Part shown: piece after piece, positions 1 through 9,463 of the stretch
Layout of the letters: each line of letters starts with the position of its first letter
How positions within the stretch are numbered: position 1 is the stretch's first letter
Assembly: GCA_963700705.1 (NCBI GenBank)
Contig: CAVOYQ010000010.1
Coordinates: 310,001-374,000 of the forward strand
DNA: 64,000 nucleotides
Direction of reading: 5' to 3'
Source: JAHEFT01 sp963700705
GTDB taxonomy: Bacteria > Pseudomonadota > Gammaproteobacteria > Xanthomonadales > SZUA-36
Program-made: the position numbers and the translations under genes
The notes under the pieces: generated by a model
The model's database searches: none
The model's input: only the letters and a program-made list of their open reading frames with translations
What the model was told of the DNA's origin: nothing

Positions 1-1
1 T

Positions 2-301
2 GCGGACGGATTGCTGGAATTCCGCTCGGACAAGCAGGTGGAAGTGCTGCCGTTGAAAGGAAACAATACGGACAAGTTGACCCGGGTCCGGACCCGCATC
101 GCGCTGGAAAACGGAGGTTTTACCCCGGTGGACTACGCATTCCGGAAAACGGACACGGGCTGGAAAGCTTTCGACGTGACCGTCGAGGGTATCTCTTACA
201 TCATCACGTTTCGTAACCAGATCGCCCCGCGGGTCGAGGCGGATGGGATTGACAAGGTGACGGAAGAAATTCGCAGCGGAAGTATCCAGCTCAGTGATTG
301 A
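2..301 (+). CDS. mlaC: MlaC-like phospholipid-binding protein, C-terminal part
   Basis: This is the 3' end of a gene that begins before the window. The visible ~100 residues match the C-terminal part of the MlaC/Ttg2D family, the periplasmic carrier that moves phospholipids between MlaA at the outer membrane and the MlaFEDB ABC complex at the inner membrane. The pattern FDVTVEGISYIITFRNQ, near the end, is typical of this family. It overlaps the next gene (a STAS protein) by 8 bases, and a VacJ/MlaA gene follows, so the C-B-A order supports the call. The frame stays open to the left edge. Confidence 0.88.
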   Translation, partial: ADGLLEFRSDKQVEVLPLKGNNTDKLTRVRTRIALENGGFTPVDYAFRKTDTGWKAFDVTVEGISYIITFRNQIAPRVEADGIDKVTEEIRSGSIQLSD

Positions 302-617
302 CGACTGCTCCATTGAAATCGGGCAAGACGGCCGTGCGTCACTTGCCGGCGCCCTGACTTTTGAGACAGTGGCCGGCCTGTTCGGTGAAACTCAAAAACT
401 GTTCCGTGACCCCCATCCCGTTACGCTGATCGACCTGTCGGACGTAACAAACGCCGATAGCGCCGGCCTGGCTTTGTTGATCGAATGGCAGGCCATGCAG
501 CGCGCGGCGTCCCGAAAACTGGAAATCAACGATGCCCCGGCCAGCCTGATCAGTCTGGCCCGGTTGTGCGAGGCTGATGACGTGATGAACCTGAACAGCA
601 GGGATTCGCAGCAGTGA
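294..617 (+). CDS. mlaB: STAS-domain protein MlaB
   Basis: A 107-aa cytoplasmic protein consisting of one STAS domain. In the Mla system MlaB binds the ATPase MlaF and is needed for complex assembly. The sequence shows the STAS core: an LIDLSDVTNADSAGLALL stretch (residues ~50-68), with the DSAG loop typical of anti-sigma-antagonist-like folds. It starts at GTG 294 inside the end of mlaC and its stop overlaps the GTG start of mlaA, so the three genes are translationally coupled. Family assignment rests on the STAS loop and the neighbours together. Confidence 0.85.
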   Translation: MIDDCSIEIGQDGRASLAGALTFETVAGLFGETQKLFRDPHPVTLIDLSDVTNADSAGLALLIEWQAMQRAASRKLEINDAPASLISLARLCEADDVMNLNSRDSQQ

Positions 618-1348
618 ACAGGCGACAGCCTTTTTTCCTGTTCACCCTGCTGGTTCTGATGTCAGCCCTGGGCGGCTGCGTCAGCCAGAAGGTGGTGCTG
701 ACGGACCCCGAAGCCGATCCCTGGGAAGCCTACAACCGGAAAATTCATTCCTTCAACATGGCCCTGGACAAGGCCATCGCCCGGCCGGTGGCAAAAGGCT
801 ATAACGCCATTGTTCCGGAAGCACCCAGGCGCGGGATCAGAAATTTTTTCAAAAACCTCGATTACCCGGTGACCTTCCTGAATTTACTGGCGCAAGGCAA
901 AATTGAGGACGCCCTGACCGCAACGGGCCGTTTCCTGATGAACTCCACCGTCGGTGTGCTGGGTTTTGTCGACGTGGCCACCAAGGTGGAGATTCCGGAT
1001 TACGACGAAGATTTCGGCCAGACACTGGCGGTCTGGGGCTGGAAGAACAGCCGCTACCTGGTGATGCCGGTTTTCGGCCCCTACACGGCCCGTGATTTCC
1101 TCGGCCGCAGTTTCTATGGCTACTTTCACCCGATCAGCTATGTCGCCCGTGAGTACAACAACTACATACCAATGGTTGTAGACCTGATCGCGCTGCGAGC
1201 CGAACTGCTGCCCTTCCAGGCGGAGCTGGACAGCGCGAGTGATCCGTACGTGCTGGTGCGGGACGTCTACCTGCAGAACCGTGAATACCGTATCTATGAC
1301 GGTGATCCACCAGAGACCGATTACGACGCATTATTGGAAGAGTATTGA
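614..1348 (+). CDS. mlaA: Outer-membrane lipoprotein MlaA (VacJ)
   Basis: A 244-aa lipoprotein. Residues 1-22 form a lipoprotein signal with lipobox LGGC. After it comes the MlaA core with DPWEAYNRKIHSFN (residues ~36-49) and the later DFGQTLAVWG and GPYTARD segments, all family hallmarks. MlaA removes mislocalised phospholipid from the outer leaflet of the outer membrane and hands it to MlaC. The GTG start at 614 overlaps the mlaB stop. Length is normal for the family. The next gene, a peptide-binding lipoprotein, starts only 24 bases downstream and may be read through. Confidence 0.93.
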   Translation: MNRRQPFFLFTLLVLMSALGGCVSQKVVLTDPEADPWEAYNRKIHSFNMALDKAIARPVAKGYNAIVPEAPRRGIRNFFKNLDYPVTFLNLLAQGKIEDALTATGRFLMNSTVGVLGFVDVATKVEIPDYDEDFGQTLAVWGWKNSRYLVMPVFGPYTARDFLGRSFYGYFHPISYVAREYNNYIPMVVDLIALRAELLPFQAELDSASDPYVLVRDVYLQNREYRIYDGDPPETDYDALLEEY

Positions 1349-1371
1349 CCTGCTGGGGTAAGCTGGACCCC

Positions 1372-3190
1372 GTGACACCGTTGCTGAAAAATCTTTTCCT
1401 GTTGTGCGTGAGCGTGACATCGCTGCTGCTTATGGCTGGCTGTGACAACCAGCCGGAAAACGGGGAACCAGCGCACCCGGTAAACGTGTACCGCCACGCC
1501 ATGGATGGCGCGCCCAGCAACCTTGATCCGGCGCACGCCTCGAATATCTACGCGAACTTTCTGGCCGTTAACCTCTACGACACGCTCTATCGATACAAGT
1601 ATCTCGCCCGCCCTTACGAACTGGAGCCCAACCTGGCGGAGGAGCTTCCACAGGTATCCGCCGACGGGTTGATCTACACCATCCGTCTGAAGTCCGGGGT
1701 TCACTTCATCGATGACCCGGCATTCCCCGATGGCAAAGGCCGTGAAGTCACGGCTGGAGACTTTGTCTATTCGATAAAGCGGCAATTCGATCCGGCTACC
1801 CGCGCACAGGGCGCGTGGCTCTGGCAGGGACGGATCGTAGGCCTGGACGAGTGGAAAGAGGCCGGTTCCGATTACAGCCAGGAGGTTGCCGGCCTGAAGG
1901 CGCTGGATGATCTCACCCTGCAAATTCAGCTGGTCTCCCCTTTTCCACAGTTGACGCACACGCTGACCCAGGGTTATTCCGCGATCGTGCCGGTGGATGC
2001 CGTGAACCATTATGGCCAGGAGTTTGCGGGCCATCCTGTAGGCTCGGGACCTTACCGTCTGCAGTCATTCCATACCGCCAGTGCCGTATTGATCAGGAAC
2101 ACCGGCTTCAGGCGAGGAGACCTTCAGCCTGGAGTCCGAGGGATTCGATCCGGCCAGCCAGGGTCATCTCGGCCTGGAACAACTGGAAGGGCTGATCTAT
2201 CCGTTCATGGACCGAATCGAAATAGAGTTCATTGCGGAAGACGCCGCCCGGTGGAATTCCTTCATCGCAGGGGAACTGGACTTTGTAAAAGTGCCCGTTA
2301 GCCAGTTTGACCAGACCCTGGAAAGCCGTGATCCGGTCACCCTGAACAGCGCACTTGCAGACCGTTACCATGTCATCGCCAACCTGGAGTCCGGCTTCGT
2401 TCACACGGATTTCAACATGGATGACCAACGCATCGGGTACCACCCTGACCCGGAGCAAAACGTGCGCAACAAGGCCCTTCGCTGCGCCATCATCAAGGCG
2501 TTTGACTGGCAGAAAAGAAACGAGATTTTTTACTACGACATCGGTGACGTATTTGCCGGCATCATTCCGCCGGCGGCGCCTGAGTTTGACCCGCAACAGG
2601 ACCTGGCCCCCATCACGCGCGACCTCGAGGGCGCCCGGCTCCTGCTCAGCAGTCACGGCTGGAACGCCGCTAACCTGCCGGTCCTTGAATACGGCTTCCC
2701 CGCCAGCGTTACCGAGCGCCAGATGTTTGAACAATTCCGCAGCTTCCTCGGTGAAATCGGCTATCCGCAGGAAAAAATAAAGCCCCTGACTTTTGCGACC
2801 TACGGCGACTACGCGCGCGCCTATCTGAACCGCGAAGTGATGCTGATCACCACCGGCTGGACCATGGACTACCCGGACGCGGAGAACACGATTCAGCTGT
2901 TTTATGGGCCAAACGCTTCACCGGGCTCAAATAACGCCAATTTCGATAACAGCGAATTCAACCGCATGTACCGCGAGAGTTCGGGCATGCCGGCATCGCC
3001 GGCGCGTACCGCCATGTACCGGGATATGAACCAGATCGTGATCGATAACTGCGTGACCATCAGCGGCGTTTCCCGCAGGCTGATCCTGCTGTGGAGCCGC
3101 GACCTGGCCGTTCTTCCCGACCGGTCCTTCGTAGGAGGATTTTTCTTTCGCTTTGTCGCCCCCCGCAGCGCCGGGCAGGCGCCGGAATAG
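1372..3190 (+). CDS. Peptide/oligopeptide ABC transporter substrate-binding lipoprotein (SBP family 5), frameshifted
   Basis: An OppA/DppA-type extracytoplasmic binding protein of about 600 aa, lipid-anchored. GTG 1372 is preferred over TTG 1345 because it gives a clean signal with lipobox LMAGC. Family features: GAPSNLDPAHASN near the N terminus, PYELEPNLAEELP, and VGSGPYRL. The reading frame breaks at about 2111: after RNTGF the frame continues +1 as GEETFSLESEGFDPASQ. Removing one G of the GG at 2111-2112 restores one open frame, so a sequence error is likelier than a pseudogene. It heads a binding protein-permease-permease-ATPase-ATPase operon. Confidence 0.88.
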
Positions 3191-3201
3191 TGTCCTGGCG
3201 T

Positions 3202-4161
3202 ATGATGCGCGACAGGACACTCGTGCGTTACGCTTTGCGCAGATTGGCCAACGGCCTGTTGCTGGTCGCGGGCGTGACCCTGGTCAGTTTCCTGTTGATG
3301 GTATGGTTCGGTCCGGACCAGACCTATGCCCTGGTGGGAAAGAACGCGACTGCCGGCCAAATTGCGGAAGTCCGGCACGAACTGGGGTATGACCAGCCGT
3401 TTTTCACGCGTTATACCGGCTACCTGGCGCAGTTGTTCACATTGGATCTCGGCACGTCGAATTCGTCCGGCGAACCGGTCAGCCGCATTCTGAAAAAAAC
3501 CGTCCCGGTGACGCTTGCCCTGATGTTACCGGGGTTCGTGCTGGGAAACCTGCTGGGAATTGCCCTGGGCCTGACCTCGGCGCAACAAAGAGGCCGTTGG
3601 GCCGACCACCTGATCAACGGTCTTGCAGTGAGCGGCATGAGCCTCAGTTTCCTGGTCATCATCATATTTCTCCAGGTTCTGCTGAGCACGCCATACGGGC
3701 TGAACCTGTTTCCGGTGCGGGGCTGGCAGGTAAATGACCCCGGTTCCTACCTTCGGTACGTGGCCGTGCCCACGCTTTCCCTGGTCCTGGTCACGCTGGG
3801 CTACAACACGCGTTTCTACCGCGCTGTTTTCGTCGAGGAATCCGGCAAAGACCATATCCGCACCGCCCGCGCCTTCGGCGCCTCCAACGCAACGATCCTG
3901 TGGAAGCACGTGTTGAAGAACAGCATGGTGCCGATCATCACCCGGGTCATGTTTTCCATTCCGCTGGTCGTGATCTCGGGGAGTGTGTTGATCGAAACCT
4001 ATTTCGGCATACCCGGGGTGGGCAAGGTGACTTTCGACGCCATAACCAGCGGCGATCAACCCGTATTGCAGGCCGTGGTGGGCCTGACTGCCGTGGTCTT
4101 TGTACTGATACAGGTTCTGACCGATTTCGTTTACAAGCTGGTCGACCCGAGGATTGCGTGA
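3202..4161 (+). CDS. Peptide ABC transporter permease, DppB/OppB type
   Basis: An inner-membrane permease of about 320 aa with six predicted membrane segments. ATG 3202 (MMRDRTLVRYALRRL) fits the family N terminus; GTG 3190, overlapping the previous stop, is an alternative. The EAA loop that contacts the ATPase is visible as HIRTARAFGASNATILWKH (residues ~215-233). Its stop codon overlaps the start of the second permease. With its partner it forms the channel of a family-5 peptide or glycopeptide importer; the substrate cannot be told from sequence. Confidence 0.92.
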   Translation: MMRDRTLVRYALRRLANGLLLVAGVTLVSFLLMVWFGPDQTYALVGKNATAGQIAEVRHELGYDQPFFTRYTGYLAQLFTLDLGTSNSSGEPVSRILKKTVPVTLALMLPGFVLGNLLGIALGLTSAQQRGRWADHLINGLAVSGMSLSFLVIIIFLQVLLSTPYGLNLFPVRGWQVNDPGSYLRYVAVPTLSLVLVTLGYNTRFYRAVFVEESGKDHIRTARAFGASNATILWKHVLKNSMVPIITRVMFSIPLVVISGSVLIETYFGIPGVGKVTFDAITSGDQPVLQAVVGLTAVVFVLIQVLTDFVYKLVDPRIA

Positions 4162-5006
4162 TGGATTCCGGCATGCGGCTTTGGCGAAACGTGCGAAATA
4201 ACAAGGCGGGACTGGCCGGCTTTTTGATCGTGTCCGCCTTTTTCCTGGTGGCGGCCGGCGTGTGGTCCGGAGTGCTGGGGCAGGGCTGGTCTGAAGCCAG
4301 CGGCGGGCGCTGGGAACCGGCAAGCGCGGAATACTGGTTTGGCACCAACTTGCTGGGACAGGATATTTTCCAGCGCGCCATTTACAGCGTGCGCACTGCT
4401 TTTACCATCGGCATGGTGGTATCGATTCTCTCCACCGCCGTGGGCGCCGCCCTCGGTGCGCTGGCTGGCTGGTACAGCGACAGTTGGGTCGACTACGTCA
4501 TCCTGTGGCTGAAAGGCGTTCTGGATTCGATCCCTTTCTACCTGTTTGTCGCGGCGGTTGCCTTCGCCTTGCGGGGCGAGGGTTGGGCCATGCAGGCAGC
4601 CATGATCGCTACTTTCTGGACCACGACCGGGCGCCTGGTCAGGGCGGAAGTGATGAAAATCAAATCCCGCGAATTCGTGCTGGCGGCCCGGGCAATCGGC
4701 CTGCCCGACCTGCTCATCCTGGCCCGCCACGTGGTGCCGAACACGCTGCATATCCTGTTGATACAAACCAGCATCGCATTTATCGCGGCCATCAAGACCG
4801 AGGTCATTCTCAGTTTTCTCGGTCTCGGGGTTCACGATGGCGTCAGCTGGGGGTTGATGCTGGCCGAGAGCACGCAGGAAGTGCTGGCCGGGCACTTCAA
4901 CAATTTCCTGGCGGCGTCGCTGATGTTGTTCTTCCTGCTGCTGGGTTTCAATTTGTTCACCGACGCTTTGCAGGACGCCTTTGACCCGAAGGAGTCAGCC
5001 CTGTGA
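4161..5006 (+). CDS. Peptide ABC transporter permease, DppC/OppC type
   Basis: The second permease, 281 aa. The start is ATG 4161, which overlaps the TGA of the preceding gene; the open frame extends further upstream but that part lies over the first permease. It shows a long N-terminal membrane segment, a GTNLLGQDIFQRAIY stretch typical of DppC, and the EAA loop EFVLAARAIGLPDLLILARH. The first ATPase starts at GTG 5003 inside its end. Assignment to the peptide/nickel family is firm. Confidence 0.92.
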   Translation: MDSGMRLWRNVRNNKAGLAGFLIVSAFFLVAAGVWSGVLGQGWSEASGGRWEPASAEYWFGTNLLGQDIFQRAIYSVRTAFTIGMVVSILSTAVGAALGALAGWYSDSWVDYVILWLKGVLDSIPFYLFVAAVAFALRGEGWAMQAAMIATFWTTTGRLVRAEVMKIKSREFVLAARAIGLPDLLILARHVVPNTLHILLIQTSIAFIAAIKTEVILSFLGLGVHDGVSWGLMLAESTQEVLAGHFNNFLAASLMLFFLLLGFNLFTDALQDAFDPKESAL

Positions 5007-5804
5007 GCCCGTTCACCCTGTCCGTGCAAAACCTGACGGTCTCGAGGCAACACGGCCGGCCAGGCAACAACCGTGGTTGACCGCGTCAGTTTCACCCTTC
5101 GCGAAGGCGAAGTGCTGGCCATCGTCGGCGCTTCCGGTTGCGGCAAGACCAAAACCGCCGAGGCTATCATGGGGCTTTTGCCCCGAACCGGGTGGCGCGT
5201 GCAGGCGGATGTGATCGAACTGGGCGGCTCAGACCTGTCCGGGCTGACCGAAGCAGGCATGCGCAAGGTCAGGGGGCGCTTGATGTCCATGATATTCCAG
5301 GAGCCGCTCACCGCGCTCGACCCGGTGTTTACCGTGGGAAACCAGCTCGGTTCCGTTTTCCGGCGGCATCGCGGTCAGACCCGCCACGAGGCGCGCTCGT
5401 CGTCGCTGGCGATGCTCGAGGACGTCGGCTTCGCTGATACCGCTCATATCATGCAAAGCTACCCGCACCAGCTTTCCGGCGGCATGCGGCAGCGCGTGAT
5501 GATTGCGATGGCCATGGCCTGCAGGCCACGCGTGCTGATTGCAGACGAACCCACGACGGCGCTCGACGTCACAACACAGGCACAGGTACTCAGCCAGCTG
5601 ACCCGCCTTGGACAGGAATACGGAACCTCGATTCTGCTGATCACGCATGATCCCGGTGTAGTAGCCCAGTATTGTGACCGGGCCGTGGTGATGCTGGAGG
5701 GCCGGGCCATAGAGGAAGCAACGGTGCGGGATTTGTTCACCAGGCCGCAGCACGCCTACACCAGGGGCCTGCTGGCATCGGGTCCGGAGGCTGGAACGGT
5801 ATGA
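5003..5804 (+). CDS. Peptide ABC transporter ATPase, DppD/OppD type, frameshifted near start
   Basis: One of the two ATPases of the importer. Walker A is GASGCGKTK, the signature is LSGGMRQRVMIAM and Walker B is VLIADEPTTALD, followed by a switch His in LLITHDP. The best start is GTG 5003 (SPFTLSVQNLTVS), but that frame stops at about 5080. Dropping one C of the CC at 5060-5061 joins it to the long frame that begins at GTG 5073. The C-terminal oligopeptide-type extension is short. It overlaps the second ATPase by 4 bases. Confidence 0.87.
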
Positions 5805-6765
5805 CGATCACCGCCGCGCCCCTGTTGAGCGTTCGGGACCTGGTGGTGCGCTACCCGGCCAGGGGACATTCACGGGTGCCGTTTACCGCCGTCAATGGCG
5901 TCAGCCTGGATATCAGCGCCGGTGGCATTTACGGGCTGGTGGGCGAATCGGGTTCAGGAAAGTCCTCCCTGGCGCAGGCAATCGTGCAATTGATCCGGCC
6001 CGCTGCAGGACAGGTTCTGTTTAACGGCGAGAACCTCGTCGGCATGAATTCCACGCAGCTGAAAACGGCGCGCAGGCATATCCAGTTCGTATTCCAGGAT
6101 TCGCTGGCGTCCCTCAGCCCGCGCCGGACGGTGTTGCAAACGCTGATGGAGCCGATGGATCATTTCGGTATCGGCATACCCGCCAGCCGCGCGGAAACAA
6201 GCCGAAAATGCGCTTCAAGCGGTTGGCCTTGACCCCGGGCTGCGGCACCGCTACCCGCAGCAATTGTCCGGAGGCCAGCGGCAAAGGGTGGCGCTGGCCC
6301 GCGCCCTGGTATCCGGACCGGACCTGATCATCGCCGATGAGCCCCTGTCCTCGCTGGATGTGCCGGTTCAGTCCCGGATGGTTGAACTGGTTCTCGAACT
6401 GCGCGAGAAACTGGGCGTGGCATTCCTGTTCGTTTCCCATGACCTGTCAGTGATCCGTCGTCTCGCGGATACGGTTGGCGTGATGTACTTCGGAAAAATC
6501 GTTGAAAGCGCCGGCACGCGTGCCCTGTTCGACCGTCCCGCGCATCCTTATACCCGGTCACTGATCGCTGCTGTTCCCGTCGCCGACCCCACTCACCCGA
6601 GACCGGAAGTGCTCACCGGCGAACCACCCTCCCCCTTGACTCCACCGGCGGGCTGCGTGTTTCATATGCGTTGCCGGGAGAAAATTCAGCTATGCTCATC
6701 CGTTGAGCCTTCTGAAGTCACAATCGGTGAACAACCCGGCGTGGGTGAAGGCCATTCCGGGTTGA
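5801..6765 (+). CDS. Peptide ABC transporter ATPase, DppF/OppF type, frameshifted
   Basis: The second ATPase of the importer. Walker A is GESGSGKSS, the signature is LSGGQRQRVALAR and Walker B is LIIADEPLSSLD. The C terminus has the cysteine-bearing oligopeptide-ATPase tail (GCVFHMRCREKIQLC). Two breaks are seen. At 6195-6197 an extra A shifts the frame. Near 6726 a second extra base removes the stop, so the frame appears to run into the next lipoprotein gene; in the +1 frame the protein would end NNPAWVKAIPG with TGA at 6763-6765. The end coordinate is therefore inferred. Confidence 0.82.
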
Positions 6766-6794
6766 AATCCGAGCCACCGGGCAAGGTGTCATTT

Positions 6795-7325
6795 ATGGAG
6801 TTCTGCAGAAACATGATCAGGAAACCAGGTTTGCGGTTTTTTTTATTGTTGCTTATCGCGGCCTGCTGCATCTCGTGTGGCCCCCAGGTGATCAAGGGCC
6901 GCGCGCCTTTCATCAGCATTTCCGGCATGAGCCTGGCTGAAAACAAGCTCGCCGTGGCCTTCGACATCAGGAATCAAAACGCCATTCCGATGACGATCGA
7001 GGCAATCGACATCGCCGTGACGACTAATGGCGTTGAACTCGCCAGGGAGAACCGCGATTACGATTTGATCATCGGTGCGAACTCCGCGGAGCGGGTCCTG
7101 GTTGAAAAACCGCCTGATCAGGAAAGACAGGCGTTGCTCAATTCCCTGGAAAGCGGTGAAGTCCAAAGCCTGCCTTTTGATCTCAAGGGAAGAGTCCGCA
7201 CCGTTGAAGACGGCTACCTGTCTTTCGAACAAAAAGGCTACCTGTATACCGTTCCGGGCAAGCCCGGTGATTTCCGCGCGACTGTGACCCAGGCGCAGGG
7301 GCTGCAACGCGACGAAAAACTTTAA
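6795..7325 (+). CDS. LEA type 2/WHy-domain lipoprotein
   Basis: A ~176-aa putative lipoprotein. The signal segment FFLLLLIAACCISC ends in a lipobox (CISC). The mature part contains ISGMSLAENKLAVAFDIRNQNAIPMTIEAI-like sequence, the beta-sandwich pattern of the LEA-2/WHy family, whose bacterial members are mostly uncharacterised envelope proteins. ATG 6795 has AAGGTG 7 bases upstream; ATG 6813 is an alternative. In the raw sequence it is fused in frame to the ABC ATPase, which I regard as an artefact of a lost stop. It begins a run of closely spaced genes up to 9.4 kb. Confidence 0.65.
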   Translation: MEFCRNMIRKPGLRFFLLLLIAACCISCGPQVIKGRAPFISISGMSLAENKLAVAFDIRNQNAIPMTIEAIDIAVTTNGVELARENRDYDLIIGANSAERVLVEKPPDQERQALLNSLESGEVQSLPFDLKGRVRTVEDGYLSFEQKGYLYTVPGKPGDFRATVTQAQGLQRDEKL

Positions 7326-7338
7326 TCCGGAGAAAACC

Positions 7339-7902
7339 ATGCCCATGGAAATCACTTTCGAATTAAGCGACGCCGACCTGGAGTATTTCAGGCAGGTGAT
7401 GTTGAAGGCGCGGAAAAACGCCGGCGACATCGACCAGGCTGATATCATCGCCAACGCCAGGACACTGCTGGTTGAGGTCTCGGAATCCGACACTTCGGAT
7501 TTTATCCGTGAACGGATGAGCCGGCTCGAAACACTGATCGGCATGATTGTCGACAAGGGCTGGGGGCTTGAAAGCGAAGACAGAAACAGGGTGCTGGAAG
7601 CACTGGCTTATTTCTCGGAACCCGAGGACCTGATTCCGGACGACGTCCCGGGGTTGGGTTTCCTGGATGACGCGATCATGATCGAGATGGTGAGCCGGGA
7701 ACTCAAACACGAGATCCAGGCATATCGGGATTTCTGTGTCTTCCGGGCGGCCGAATCCAGCCGGCTTGGCCAGGAAGCCATGGCGCTGGAGCGCACGGAC
7801 TGGCTCGAAGAGCGCCGCAAGCAGCTGCATTCCCGCATGAGAAGCCGCCGTAGCAAAGGAAGAGGCGGCGGGGACAGCAAATCCCCGTTCTCGCTTTTCT
7901 GA
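7339..7902 (+). CDS. YkvA-like (DUF1232) protein
   Basis: A 187-aa protein. The central part (residues ~75-140) carries DKGWGLESEDRNRVLEAL and then LIPDDVPGLGFLDDAIMIE, the DUF1232/YkvA signature of unknown function. The C terminus is basic and low in complexity (RMRSRRSKGRGGG). GGAGA precedes the start by 6 bases. It overlaps the next gene by one base (TGATG), so the two are co-expressed. No membrane segment is obvious in this version of the domain. Confidence 0.75.
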   Translation: MPMEITFELSDADLEYFRQVMLKARKNAGDIDQADIIANARTLLVEVSESDTSDFIRERMSRLETLIGMIVDKGWGLESEDRNRVLEALAYFSEPEDLIPDDVPGLGFLDDAIMIEMVSRELKHEIQAYRDFCVFRAAESSRLGQEAMALERTDWLEERRKQLHSRMRSRRSKGRGGGDSKSPFSLF

Positions 7903-9077
7903 TGAGCAAAGGGCCGGCCGACGCCGGTTTCTACCGGGTTTTGGTCGCCATTGAAACGGATGCGACCCGGTTCTATGGCGCCAACGCATCCCGTCCGGCT
8001 CTGCTGGGATCCGCGGAATCGGAGCAAATGCTCGCTCACATTGCAGCAGACCTGAAATCCCTTTTACCGGAAATCTCGCGGTGCAGCCTGATCGCAGCAG
8101 GCGCCCTGTTCGACCAGACACAGGTCCTGAGGCCTTCTTACCCGGTCTTCAGGGCATTGGAAGCCGTATCGACCAGCGACCGGACGGAAAATTTCAAGCC
8201 TGGCCTGGTCAGCATCGGGGCCCGGAACGGCAAGATGCCATCCGCTGATTTACAGCCGCTGCCGGATATCCCGCTGGGCCTGCTGCAGCTGTTACCGGTC
8301 GTCATCCAGGGTCCGGCCGACCTGGTCAGCGAGTTGGGACAGGCCATGGAGTACCGGTTCATCGAGGAAGGCCAGCTTTCCGCACATTCAGCAGCCTGGC
8401 TGGAAACGGCGTTTGGCATTTCCCTCAACCATGCACGCATGATGACGCTGACCGATCTGAACGCCATGCTGCGTATGCAACTCGATCATTTTGGTTTTCT
8501 GCCGCTGTGGGAACTGCTGGACGCGGCGCTGTCGGAAAGTGCCGGTCCGGTCCGCGTGCAAACGGCAGGCGGCCGGGAATTCCGGTGGGACCAGGGCGTT
8601 GTTCACACCCGTTTCGAAACATTTGACAGCTGGGCCTCCGCTGGCGGCGGGTCCCATATCGTGGCGGAACGCCAGGCCCTGGCGGCCGCCTACGGCGACT
8701 GGACCCGGGAAGTCCGGCAATACCTGACCACGCTCAAGGCACACGGCCTCGATGTCCGGTTCCATCTCCCGGGAGACCCCACCCCGCTGGAAGGAACGTT
8801 TTTTAAAGAGATCAGCGAATCCGCACCCGGCACGGGTGACGCGACCATTACCGAACACAGCTACAGCGAACTGGGCACCATCGCCGTCACCGTGCGCAAC
8901 GGGGACGTCGTGGAAAACTACTACCCGCTGTGCTCGCGGGGCTTGAATGACATACAGGCCCACATCAGGACCCACGTCCCCGGAGTTCATTCAGTGGCTT
9001 TCCCGGGCACGATCCTGCATAGTGAAAGAACCCGCAAGCTGGTTCCGGACGCCGGAACCTTCTCAAAGCGTCATTAG
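7902..9077 (+). CDS. Unknown 391-aa protein
   Basis: I do not recognise this protein. It is predicted soluble, has no signal peptide and no repeat, and is rich in Leu and Ala. Segments that look conserved-like rather than random are LVAIETDATRFYGANASRP near the N terminus, GISLNHARMMTLTDLNAML in the middle and FFKEISESAP later. It starts at ATG 7902 on the stop of the YkvA-like gene and ends 3 bases before a SET-domain gene. That tight packing suggests a shared function, but none can be named. Confidence 0.7.
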   Translation: MSKGPADAGFYRVLVAIETDATRFYGANASRPALLGSAESEQMLAHIAADLKSLLPEISRCSLIAAGALFDQTQVLRPSYPVFRALEAVSTSDRTENFKPGLVSIGARNGKMPSADLQPLPDIPLGLLQLLPVVIQGPADLVSELGQAMEYRFIEEGQLSAHSAAWLETAFGISLNHARMMTLTDLNAMLRMQLDHFGFLPLWELLDAALSESAGPVRVQTAGGREFRWDQGVVHTRFETFDSWASAGGGSHIVAERQALAAAYGDWTREVRQYLTTLKAHGLDVRFHLPGDPTPLEGTFFKEISESAPGTGDATITEHSYSELGTIAVTVRNGDVVENYYPLCSRGLNDIQAHIRTHVPGVHSVAFPGTILHSERTRKLVPDAGTFSKRH

Positions 9078-9080
9078 ACC

Positions 9081-9407
9081 TTGAATCATCATCAAACCAA
9101 CAAGCTCGTGTTTGTCACCCGCTCGCCCATCCACGGGCGGGGGCTGTTCGCTGCCGGCCCGATCGAGGCAGGTCAACTCATTGGCGTGTATGAAGGACCC
9201 GAGGTAAGCAAAGACGGCAAGCATGTTCTCTGGATACTGGATGACACGGCCAACAGCTGGACCGGTTACAACGGAAAAAACGAGTTGCGTTTCCTGAATC
9301 ATTCCGATGAACCCAACGCGGAAATGGATGGATTGAACTGCTATGCGCTGACGGATATCGAGCCCGGCGCGGAAATCACGATTGATTATGGCTGGGATGA
9401 ATCTTGA
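9081..9407 (+). CDS. Small SET-domain protein
   Basis: A 108-aa protein that is almost entirely a SET domain. The N-terminal SPIHGRGLFAAGPIEAGQLI matches the opening of SET domains; ELRFLNHSDEPNAEM contains the NHS motif that binds S-adenosylmethionine; GAEITIDYGW is the C-terminal active-site motif with its Tyr. SET proteins transfer methyl groups to lysines; the bacterial targets of such short forms are mostly unknown. The only suitable start is TTG 9081, three bases after the preceding stop. It lacks pre- and post-SET zinc regions, which is usual for short bacterial forms. Confidence 0.85.
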   Translation: MNHHQTNKLVFVTRSPIHGRGLFAAGPIEAGQLIGVYEGPEVSKDGKHVLWILDDTANSWTGYNGKNELRFLNHSDEPNAEMDGLNCYALTDIEPGAEITIDYGWDES

Positions 9408-9463
9408 TATTGCCGACTTCAGCCCTATTTATGCACTTACCGAAATCAACGGAATCCCATTAA

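Noticed and set aside
1134..2034. Long minus-strand ORFs opposite mlaA and SBP5, and similar long antisense frames elsewhere
   Set aside because: They mirror the codon pattern of the real genes in GC-rich DNA, are rich in Arg, His and Gln, and show no domains.
6264..7325. ABC ATPase fused to a lipoprotein
   Set aside because: A lipoprotein signal peptide in mid-protein makes no sense; a lost stop at 6763-6765 through one extra base explains it.
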